From positions 1-13,827 of the forward strand of contig JAGQHH010000125.1 of NCBI GenBank assembly GCA_020431945.1: 13,827 nucleotides of DNA, given 5' to 3'. The stretch comes from Cyanobacteria bacterium HKST-UBA02 (lineage in GTDB: Bacteria > Cyanobacteriota > Vampirovibrionia > Obscuribacterales > Obscuribacteraceae). Both the position numbers and the translations under genes were made by a program. A model generated the notes under the pieces. It made no database searches and was not told the origin of the DNA. It saw only the letters and a program-made list of their open reading frames with translations. Below are positions 7,413 through 13,134 of this stretch, one piece after another (the first letter of the stretch is position 1; the number at the start of each line of letters is the position of its first letter).

Positions 7413-8396
7413 GTGACAGGCAAAGGGCTCACAGATGAGCGAACCGACAGAATTAAGGGGGCTATTCTGGGGGCGGCGTGCGGGAACGCCCTGGGAGGCA
7501 GTTGTGTCGGATTAAATCACAAAGCCATCCTGGGAGCCGCAGGGGTCGCAGTCCTCCAGGATTTCGTGCCCGGTCTGACACGCAGCCGTTTTCCCAGTCA
7601 CCGGGTGGGGGAGGTCCGTTCTGATTTTCTGCTCGGGCTCAGCCTCGCCGAGGCGGTGGTGGAAGCCGGCGGCCGGTTCGACGGTGGTGTCTTGCGCAAG
7701 CGCTTCAAAGGTCTTCTGGAGGACGGAGAATTTCTCAGCTCCGGTGTAGGGGCCCTCTGCCTGGCGTCCATGCGCCGCATGGTGGACGGACTGCCGCCTT
7801 CGGTAGACAGGCTCGAGGCTTATCACAGCGCCGGGGCGGCCCGGGCTTTTCCTCTGGGCTGTCTGCCGGATCGCTCCGAGGCGGTGAAGATCGCTGTGGA
7901 GCAGGCCGAGCTTACCCATGGCAATCGTTCGGTAGCAGCCGCTGCCGCGGTTATCTCGGACAGTGTCGCATCTTTTGTCGAGGGCACCCGTCTCGATAGC
8001 GAAGACGATGTCAGGTCATATGTGAGCCAGGAGCTCGATCTGGCCCGCTCCATAGACGGGCGTTTCGCCGATTTCTGGGACGATGTCGCTCCTGATCTCG
8101 ACTATTCCAGGCAGGCTACCGATCTTCCTTATTCTCTGGTGAACGTCCAGGCCAGCGTCAATGAATGTGTACCTACAGCAGTCGGTATCTTCCTCATATT
8201 CAGGCATGACCTGGAAGCAGCCATCTGCTCGGCAGCGGTGGCCGGCGGCGAGACCGATACAGTCGCCCTGGTGGTGGGTGCCCTGGCCGGTGCCTATCAT
8301 GGGGCTTCCCGATTTCCCACGCGCTGGCTCGACAAGCTCAGCCACCGGGAGCAGATCGACAGGGTTGTCAAAGACCTGCTCTCGCTCTGGGCGTGA
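7413..8396 (+). CDS. ADP-ribosylglycohydrolase-fold protein with degenerate metal site
   Basis: From the GTG start the product has 327 residues, a normal length for the DraG/ARH family, which removes ADP-ribose from proteins or small molecules using two divalent metals. The family frame is clear: an N-terminal Gly-Ala-x-x-Gly helix at 16-28, Gly-Ala-Ala-Arg with Phe-Pro-Leu-Gly near 141-149, Leu-Thr-His-Gly near 167-170, and a C-terminal Gly-Gly-x-Thr-Asp-Thr at 278-283 followed by a Gly-Ala-Leu-Ala-Gly-Ala-Tyr helix. The usual metal ligands are altered. The N-terminal Gly-Asp-Ala is Gly-Asn25-Ala, the Thr-Asp-Asp-Thr cluster aligns with Arg-Ser-Asp71-Phe, and Gly-Gly-Asp is Gly-Gly-Glu280. 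Asp71, Asp282 and Thr283 remain. It may be inactive, work with different chemistry, or only bind ADP-ribose-like ligands. It lies 59 bp upstream of fabG on the same strand. Confidence 0.85.
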   Translation: MTGKGLTDERTDRIKGAILGAACGNALGGSCVGLNHKAILGAAGVAVLQDFVPGLTRSRFPSHRVGEVRSDFLLGLSLAEAVVEAGGRFDGGVLRKRFKGLLEDGEFLSSGVGALCLASMRRMVDGLPPSVDRLEAYHSAGAARAFPLGCLPDRSEAVKIAVEQAELTHGNRSVAAAAAVISDSVASFVEGTRLDSEDDVRSYVSQELDLARSIDGRFADFWDDVAPDLDYSRQATDLPYSLVNVQASVNECVPTAVGIFLIFRHDLEAAICSAAVAGGETDTVALVVGALAGAYHGASRFPTRWLDKLSHREQIDRVVKDLLSLWA

Positions 8397-8405
8397 TCTT
8401 TATTG

Positions 8406-8451
8406 TGCGAGTCGAGTAAAATACAGCCTCCTCGCATATATAAGGACTCGA
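8406..8451 (+). promoter_or_regulatory. fabG upstream region: -10-like box and interlocked inverted repeats
   Basis: The 59-bp spacer before fabG holds TAAAAT at 8417-8422 (five of six to TATAAT, no good -35 box). It also has two inverted repeats that interlock: TGCGAG 8406-8411 with CTCGCA 8431-8436, and TCGAGT 8412-8417 with ACTCGA 8446-8451. TAAGGA at 8441-8446, 9 nt before the ATG, is the ribosome binding site and touches the last arm. These arms could be operator half-sites or an RNA structure near the start. Each is only 6 bp. Confidence 0.3.
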
Positions 8452-8455
8452 TTCT

Positions 8456-9232
8456 ATGACAACCAATGTACTGGCGGAGAAAGCAGTGGAAGCATATAAA
8501 TTGACCGACAAAGTCGCCATAATCACCGGTTCCGGCCGTGGTATCGGTCGCGCTATCGCCGAGAAGCTCCTGTCTGCCGGAGCCCGGGTGGTGATCAGCG
8601 ACATCAACGAGGAAACCTGCAAAACCACAGCCGCCGAGCTTGCCAGTGAAGGCGGCCAGACCCTGGGTGTGGTTTGCGACGTGACCAATGCGGAAAGCAT
8701 CGAAAAGCTCGTCGAGCAAGTCCACAAAGAGTGGGGCTCCATCGATATTCTTGTCAATAATGCCGGCATCACCAGAGACAACCTCTATATGAGAATGTCC
8801 GAGCAGGAATGGCAGGCAGTGATCGACACCAATCTCACCAGCGCTTTCAAAGTGACCAAGCCGGTTCTCAAGATCATGTCCAAGCAGCGTTCGGGCCGGA
8901 TCATCAATATTGCCAGCACCACCGGTGTCCACGGCAACTTCGGTCAGGCCAACTACGCTGCCGCCAAAGCCGGTCTTATCGGTTTCACCAAGACTATCGC
9001 CCTGGAGTATGCCTCTCGCAGCATCACCAGCAATGCCGTGGCTCCCGGGTTCATCGATACCGCTATGACCCAGGCTCTGGGTGAGGAAAAAATAAGCAAA
9101 GTGCTCGAGCGTATCCCTCTGGGACGCATGGGCACTCCCGATGACATCGCCAATGCGGTTCTATTCTTTGCCGGACCGGGCTCTTATGTGACCGGCCAGG
9201 TCATGGAAGTGAACGGCGGTCTCTATACGTAA
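8456..9232 (+). CDS. fabG: 3-oxoacyl-[acyl-carrier-protein] reductase
   Basis: FabG reduces 3-oxoacyl-ACP to (R)-3-hydroxyacyl-ACP with NADPH, the first reduction in each round of type II fatty-acid elongation, in the cytosol. The 258-aa product is a classical short-chain dehydrogenase. It has the cofactor motif Thr24-Gly-Ser-Gly-Arg-Gly-Ile-Gly31, Asn101-Asn-Ala-Gly104, and the catalytic tetrad Asn126, Ser154, Tyr167 and Lys171 with the exact Ser-13-Tyr-4-Lys spacing of E. coli FabG. The Pro-Gly-Phe-Ile-Asp-Thr-Ala-Met stretch at 197-204 is also FabG-like. About a dozen N-terminal residues precede the usual start, but TAAGGA 9 nt before this ATG supports it. It leads the run fabG, acpP, fabF, gatA. 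The placement beside acpP and fabF argues for FabG over other members of this large family. Confidence 0.95.
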   Translation: MTTNVLAEKAVEAYKLTDKVAIITGSGRGIGRAIAEKLLSAGARVVISDINEETCKTTAAELASEGGQTLGVVCDVTNAESIEKLVEQVHKEWGSIDILVNNAGITRDNLYMRMSEQEWQAVIDTNLTSAFKVTKPVLKIMSKQRSGRIINIASTTGVHGNFGQANYAAAKAGLIGFTKTIALEYASRSITSNAVAPGFIDTAMTQALGEEKISKVLERIPLGRMGTPDDIANAVLFFAGPGSYVTGQVMEVNGGLYT

Positions 9233-9281
9233 CACAGGTTATTCACACATCAGGCATGAGAATGATTGTTCCGGGCTGACG

Positions 9282-9290
9282 TGATATTCT
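9282..9290 (+). promoter_or_regulatory. Possible extended -10 promoter for acpP
   Basis: TGA followed by TATTCT forms a TGn extended -10 element inside the 139-bp fabG-acpP spacer. No recognisable -35 box is present at 15-18 nt. A private promoter would suit the high demand for acyl carrier protein. No small gene is seen in the rest of the spacer (9233-9371). Confidence 0.35.
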
Positions 9291-9371
9291 AGTTGCCCTT
9301 GGCATACCTACTAAAGAGTCGGTAGCCAGCAGTTCATCATGCTTATTCGGACATGGGGGTAATAAGGACAC

Positions 9372-9611
9372 ATGGATGAGAAGGATGCCTTCGAACGAGT
9401 CAAGAAGGTGGCCGTTGCGCAACTCAACGTAAATGGTGACGAAGTAACTCTCGAAGCGAGCTTTACCAAAGATCTAGGCGCTGATTCCCTGGACCAGGTC
9501 GAATTAGTAATGGCTCTCGAAGAAGAGTTCGGAATGGAGATTCCGGACGAAGAGGCCGAAAAAATCACGACCGTCGGCGAAGCCGTCAAGTACATCAGCG
9601 GCCATCTCTAA
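9372..9611 (+). CDS. acpP: Acyl carrier protein
   Basis: AcpP carries growing acyl chains as thioesters on a 4'-phosphopantetheine arm. The 79-aa length is typical. The attachment site is Ser39 in Gly-Ala-Asp-Ser-Leu-Asp, preceded by Phe-Thr-Lys-Asp-Leu and followed by the acidic recognition helix containing [20 protein letters not shown] and a final Tyr-Ile segment complete the four-helix fold. The protein is acidic overall, as expected. AAGGA at 9364-9368 lies only 3 nt before the ATG, with a G-run (GGGGG) at 9355-9359 further up, so the ribosome binding site is somewhat unusual. It lies between fabG and fabF, its functional partners. The 126-bp spacer to fabF holds repeats and hairpins described separately. 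Confidence 0.97.
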   Translation: MDEKDAFERVKKVAVAQLNVNGDEVTLEASFTKDLGADSLDQVELVMALEEEFGMEIPDEEAEKITTVGEAVKYISGHL

Positions 9612-9620
9612 ACCGCGCTC

Positions 9621-9665
9621 TATTCGGTACCGTTGATTACGGTGCCGTTTATTTCGGTAGCGTTT
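9621..9665 (+). repeat. Three tandem 15-bp repeats with palindromic cores after acpP
   Basis: Three units of exactly 15 bp start at 9621, 9636 and 9651 and agree at nine of fifteen positions in all three copies. Their cores are CGGTACCG (9625-9632, a perfect palindrome), CGGTGCCG (9640-9647) and CGGTAGCG (9655-9662). In RNA, cores one and two can pair over eight bases with one G-U, leaving a 7-nt loop. They begin 9 nt after the acpP stop. They could be repeated protein-binding sites or mRNA structure that sets the AcpP to FabF ratio. Confidence 0.65.
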
Positions 9666-9668
9666 GTA

Positions 9669-9690
9669 GTGTCAGCGGCGGTGCTGACAC
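9669..9690 (+). promoter_or_regulatory. Perfect 8-bp hairpin in the acpP-fabF spacer
   Basis: GTGTCAGC (9669-9676) and GCTGACAC (9683-9690) are exact reverse complements around a 6-nt loop. The hairpin follows the 15-bp repeats by 3 nt. What follows is G-rich and then TATTTT, not a clean T-run, so it looks more like an attenuator, processing site or 3'-end stabiliser for acpP mRNA than a full terminator. Confidence 0.6.
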
Positions 9691-9737
9691 CGGGGTAGTA
9701 TTTTGGCTCGAAGGAAATTCGGGAGTCGGTGAGCTGA

Positions 9738-10994
9738 ATGGCTGGAGAACGGGTAGTCGTTACTGGTATCGGTTCAATCTCTTCTGTCGGGATTGGCAAA
9801 GACAAATTCTGGGACGGGATCGTCAACGGACGATCCGGTATCAAGAAGGTCGAGTCGATTCCGCCTGAGATTCAATCCGCCTGCAAAATCGCAGGCGAGA
9901 TCCCTGATTTCGATCCTTCACCCTATATGGACAAGAAGGCGATCCGGCGGACGGACAGATTCATCCAGTTCGCCCTGGCCGCCAGTCATATGGCGGTGGA
10001 GGATGCCGGTCTCGATACGAGCAAGGAAGACCCCGAGCGGGTCGGCGTGGTCGTCGGTTCTGCTGCCGGCGGTTTCCAGACCATCGAAGATCAGTTCCGG
10101 GTGCTCACCTCCCGCGGACCCGATCGCTGCTCGCCTTTCACCGTGCCCATGCTGATCGTCAATATGGCGGCGGGCTGGGTCTCTATCGCTCACAATGCGA
10201 AAGGTCCCAACCTCTGCCAGGTGACAGCCTGCGCCACATCTACCCATTCCATCGGCGACGCTTACCGCATCATCCAGAGAGGCGAGGCAGATGTTATGTT
10301 CGCCGGGGGCAGCGAGGCCCCGATCACTTCTCTGGTGATGGCAGGATTCGCCGCTGCCCGCACTCTCTCCACCCGTAATGACGAGCCCGAAAGAGCAAGC
10401 CGTCCCTTCGATAAAGATCGCGATGGTTTTGTCATGGGCGAAGGCGGAGCTGTTTTGATTCTGGAGTCCCTGAGCCACGCTCAGGCTCGCGGAGCTCATA
10501 TCTATGCCGAGGTCGCCGGTTATGGTCTCACCGGTGATGCTTTCGATATCGTGGCGCCGTGCGCCAACGGAGACGGAGCGATAAGGGCCATGCGTCAGGC
10601 TATCAAAGAAGCCGGCGTCGATCCCAGCGAAGTAGACTATGTCAACGCTCACGGAACCTCCACTCCGCTGGGCGACCGAGCCGAGACCGTGGCGGTCAAG
10701 CAGGTCTTCGGCGAGCATGCCACTTCGGGCAAGCTCATGGTGAGCTCCACCAAGTCCATGACCGGACACCTCCTGGGCGCTGCCGGTGCCATCGAGGCTG
10801 CCGTGGCGGTGATGTCCATCGAGCACTCGATAGTGCCTCCCACCATCAACCTGGACAATCCCGATCCCGACTGCGATCTCAACTATGTGCCCAACACAGC
10901 CGTCAGAGATCGCTCGGTGAAGATCGCCATGTCGAACAGCTTCGGATTCGGCGGTCATAACGGCAGCTTGCTGTTCAGAAAATTCGAGAGCTAA
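9738..10994 (+). CDS. fabF: 3-oxoacyl-[acyl-carrier-protein] synthase II
   Basis: FabF condenses acyl groups with malonyl-ACP, extending the chain by two carbons in the cytosol. The 418-aa length is close to the E. coli enzyme. The thiolase-fold triad is complete: Cys165 in Thr-Ala-Cys-Ala-Thr-Ser, His305 in Asn-Ala-His-Gly-Thr-Ser-Thr, and His344 in Thr-Gly-His-Leu-Leu-Gly-Ala-Ala-Gly, with Lys339 just before it. Gly-Phe-Gly-Gly-His-Asn at 403-408 is the gating loop. The Cys-His-His arrangement separates it from the FabH type (Cys-His-Asn). GGTGA at 9728-9732 precedes the ATG by 5 nt. It follows acpP, the usual pairing, and is followed 6 bp later by gatA. Confidence 0.97.
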   Translation: MAGERVVVTGIGSISSVGIGKDKFWDGIVNGRSGIKKVESIPPEIQSACKIAGEIPDFDPSPYMDKKAIRRTDRFIQFALAASHMAVEDAGLDTSKEDPERVGVVVGSAAGGFQTIEDQFRVLTSRGPDRCSPFTVPMLIVNMAAGWVSIAHNAKGPNLCQVTACATSTHSIGDAYRIIQRGEADVMFAGGSEAPITSLVMAGFAAARTLSTRNDEPERASRPFDKDRDGFVMGEGGAVLILESLSHAQARGAHIYAEVAGYGLTGDAFDIVAPCANGDGAIRAMRQAIKEAGVDPSEVDYVNAHGTSTPLGDRAETVAVKQVFGEHATSGKLMVSSTKSMTGHLLGAAGAIEAAVAVMSIEHSIVPPTINLDNPDPDCDLNYVPNTAVRDRSVKIAMSNSFGFGGHNGSLLFRKFES

Positions 10995-11000
10995 AAGGCG

Positions 11001-12482
11001 ATGGGCTGGTCCAGTATCGCTTCAATCAGGCAAGCCCTTGCCGACAAGTCAGTCTCTGCCAGGGCTATAGCCGAGAGCTGTATCGCGCAGGTGGAGAGCG
11101 AGGATAGCACCACAAACGCTTTTTTAAGTGTTACTGCCGATCTCGCTCTTTCCCAGGCGGATCGCATCGACGCCATGATCGCCTCTGGGGACCCTCTGCC
11201 GCCCCTGGCCGGGGTGCCTGTCTGTCTCAAAGACAATATTTGCGTGGCGGGCTATGCCACTACCTGCGCCAGCAAGATCCTGGGCGATTTCAAACCGCCC
11301 TACAGCGCCACGGTAGCCGAGCGTCTCTTCGCTGCCGGAGCCGTCTGTATCGGCAAAGGCAATATGGACGAGTTCGCCATGGGCTCGAGCAGCGAGAACA
11401 CTGCCTTTGCAGTGCCCACCAATCCTCATGATCCGAGCCGGGTGGCGGGAGGAAGCTCCGGAGGACCGGCTATCGCAGTGGCGAAGGGATATTCCACCAT
11501 CGGTATCGGCTCCGATACCGGCGGCTCTATTCGCCTGCCTGCTTCTTTCTGTGGAGTCGTGGGAATGAAGCCCACTTATGGGCTGGTCAGCCGCTTCGGA
11601 CTGGTCGCTTATGCCTCCAGCCTGGATCAGATCGGACCCTTCGCCTCTTGCGTGGAAGATGCAGCTACTGTTATTGGTGCCATATATGGTGATGACCCGA
11701 AGGACTCTACCTGCCTGAGCGATCCTTTTGCCGGCAGAGCGGAGATGGCTCCGGGAGCCGATTTTGCCGCCGGTCTCGAAAAGCTCGAGCCCTCGTCCGT
11801 ATGCCGCGATCTCAAGATCGGGATCATCGGCGAGCTCTTCGGCGAAGGTGTCGAGCCCGCCGTGCGTGAAGCCTGCAAGCGTGCTGTGGACAGTCTCGCC
11901 GGCGCCGGCGCCAGGGTCGAGGAGGTCAGCCTGCCTCATCTCGAGCATGCCCTGCCGGTTTATTATCTTGTTGCCACCGCCGAGGCGAGCGCCAATCTGG
12001 CACGCTTTGATGGTATTAGATACGGTGTGCGCCAGGATGGTGAGGACCTGGTCGATCTCTACAGCCGGAGCCGTGCCATGGGCTTCGGAGACGAGGTCAA
12101 GCTGCGAATTATGCTGGGCACCTATGCCCTGAGCTCGGGCTATTATGATGCCTACTACAAGAAAGCCCAGCAAGTGCGGCGTCTGATCAAAGAAGACTTC
12201 GACAGGATCTTCGCCGACTATGATGTCCTGGTTTCGCCGACTTCCCCCGAGGTGGCTTTCGGCATCGGTGAGAAGACCGACGATCCTCTCAAAATGTACC
12301 TGAGCGATATCGCCACAATTCCGGTGAATCTCGCCGGTCTGCCGTCCCTTTCGATACCCTGCGGCACCGACCCCCGGGGGCTTCCTATCGGCTTGCAGAT
12401 AATCGGACCGCAACTGGCGGATGCCCTGGTCTTGAGAGTGGCTCGGGCTCTGGAGCTGTGTCACGAGTTCGCTCTTAGCTGA
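11001..12482 (+). CDS. gatA: Aspartyl/glutamyl-tRNA(Asn/Gln) amidotransferase subunit A
   Basis: GatA is the glutaminase subunit of GatCAB, which amidates Glu-tRNA(Gln) and/or Asp-tRNA(Asn) to the correct Gln- or Asn-tRNA. The 493-aa product matches the family length and has the amidase-signature Ser-cisSer-Lys triad: Lys77 (Leu-Lys-Asp-Asn), Ser152 in Gly-Gly-Ser-Ser-Gly-Gly, and Ser176 in Asp-Thr-Gly-Gly-Ser-Ile-Arg. The spacings of 75 and 24 residues are those of S. aureus GatA. Position 156 is Pro where many GatA proteins have Ser. The Tyr-Tyr-Asp-Ala-Tyr-Tyr segment near 374-379 is also typical. gatB and gatC are not in the window. Its start is 6 bp after the fabF stop, and the AAAAGG overlapping that stop is the only visible ribosome site, which suggests translational coupling to fabF. 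Confidence 0.96.
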   Translation: MGWSSIASIRQALADKSVSARAIAESCIAQVESEDSTTNAFLSVTADLALSQADRIDAMIASGDPLPPLAGVPVCLKDNICVAGYATTCASKILGDFKPPYSATVAERLFAAGAVCIGKGNMDEFAMGSSSENTAFAVPTNPHDPSRVAGGSSGGPAIAVAKGYSTIGIGSDTGGSIRLPASFCGVVGMKPTYGLVSRFGLVAYASSLDQIGPFASCVEDAATVIGAIYGDDPKDSTCLSDPFAGRAEMAPGADFAAGLEKLEPSSVCRDLKIGIIGELFGEGVEPAVREACKRAVDSLAGAGARVEEVSLPHLEHALPVYYLVATAEASANLARFDGIRYGVRQDGEDLVDLYSRSRAMGFGDEVKLRIMLGTYALSSGYYDAYYKKAQQVRRLIKEDFDRIFADYDVLVSPTSPEVAFGIGEKTDDPLKMYLSDIATIPVNLAGLPSLSIPCGTDPRGLPIGLQIIGPQLADALVLRVARALELCHEFALS

Positions 12483-12504
12483 GAATTGCTTAAGTCATTG
12501 ACGG

Positions 12505-12551
12505 GAAGCCGCCCGGGCAGCACTTCTCTCGATAAGCATTGGCTTTTTCTT
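12505..12551 (+). terminator. Possible terminator after gatA
   Basis: A GC-rich hairpin is possible around GCCCGGGC (12511-12518), flanked by GAAG 12505-12508 and CTTC 12523-12526. A weaker stem follows, AAGC 12534-12537 with GCTT 12542-12545, leading into a T-rich run at 12544-12551. The stem next to the T-run is short, so this is tentative, but the direction of the gene grouping makes a transcription break here sensible. Confidence 0.3.
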
Positions 12552-12617
12552 AGAAATATCGGGCACTCTCCAGCCAATGACAAGGTCCTTATTTTGTAGA
12601 CTATTGAGCATTCCAGA

Positions 12618-12623
12618 TAGGAG
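12618..12623 (+). promoter_or_regulatory. Ribosome binding site that decides the start at 12631
   Basis: TAGGAG lies 7 nt before ATG 12631. The alternative in-frame ATG at 12577 lacks such a site and would bury the signal peptide behind 18 extra residues. Confidence 0.75.
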
Positions 12624-12630
12624 CCGTCCG

Positions 12631-13125
12631 ATGACCAGGAAATATGATTTCAGCCAATCTGCTGGTGTCAGCCAGATCGCCTTTGCCGTTGCCCTGATTG
12701 TGGCAGGTTCTGCTCCGGCTATGGCACAGAACGACTTTTTCGGTACGACTCTTCCCGGCGCCAGCCAGACCGGAGCCCCTCTCAATGGAATCGGTGGCGC
12801 CGCCCCTCCGGCTGCCGAGCCCAATCCTTATGCCGATGCTGCCAATCCCAATGCCGCCGGGGAATACACCGACGATGAGAAGCGCATGCAGAAGAAGTAC
12901 CATGCCAAGGTAAAGCATGCTCAGGGTCTTATCTCCCGGGGCGAAAAAATGATGAAAGGCAACAAAGAGTCGAAGGAATACAAGAAAGGCAAGATTCTCA
13001 AGTCTATCGGCGAGCGCGAGCTGGCGGAGCTGAAAGCCAACAACCCGCTCAAGGATCTGACTGCTCCCCCGGAAGACGGTCTCAAAGTCAAAGAATCATC
13101 CGGGGAAGAGTCGGCGACTCAATAA
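12631..13125 (+). CDS. Small secreted protein of unknown function, Lys/Glu-rich helical domain
   Basis: The 164-aa product is unrecognised. Residues 1-32 form a Sec signal peptide: a polar/basic start, a hydrophobic core at about 16-28, and a likely cut after Ala-Met-Ala32 before Gln33. The mature part has an Ala/Pro/Gly/Asn-rich, probably flexible segment at 34-78, then a strongly charged helical region at 79-140 rich in Lys and Glu, and an acidic tail. No cysteine is present, so it is not a lipoprotein and has no disulphides. The high Lys content could suit binding to an anionic surface such as the outer envelope or nucleic acid, but that is a guess. Its stop codon is part of the TAAGGAG that serves cysK, so the two are probably one transcript. 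The stretch upstream (12483-12630) holds the possible terminator and no clear gene. Confidence 0.82.
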   Translation: MTRKYDFSQSAGVSQIAFAVALIVAGSAPAMAQNDFFGTTLPGASQTGAPLNGIGGAAPPAAEPNPYADAANPNAAGEYTDDEKRMQKKYHAKVKHAQGLISRGEKMMKGNKESKEYKKGKILKSIGERELAELKANNPLKDLTAPPEDGLKVKESSGEESATQ

Positions 13126-13134
13126 GGAGCTGAC

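Noticed and set aside
9918..10958. 346-codon minus-strand open frame inside fabF
   Set aside because: fabF is certain from its catalytic residues; this is its codon-aligned shadow.
11124..12464. 446-codon minus-strand open frame inside gatA
   Set aside because: gatA is certain from its Ser-Ser-Lys triad; this is its codon-aligned shadow.
12577..12630. Upstream ATG at 12577 as the start of the small secreted protein
   Set aside because: It lacks a ribosome binding site and would place 18 residues before a normal signal peptide, whereas ATG 12631 has TAGGAG at ideal spacing.
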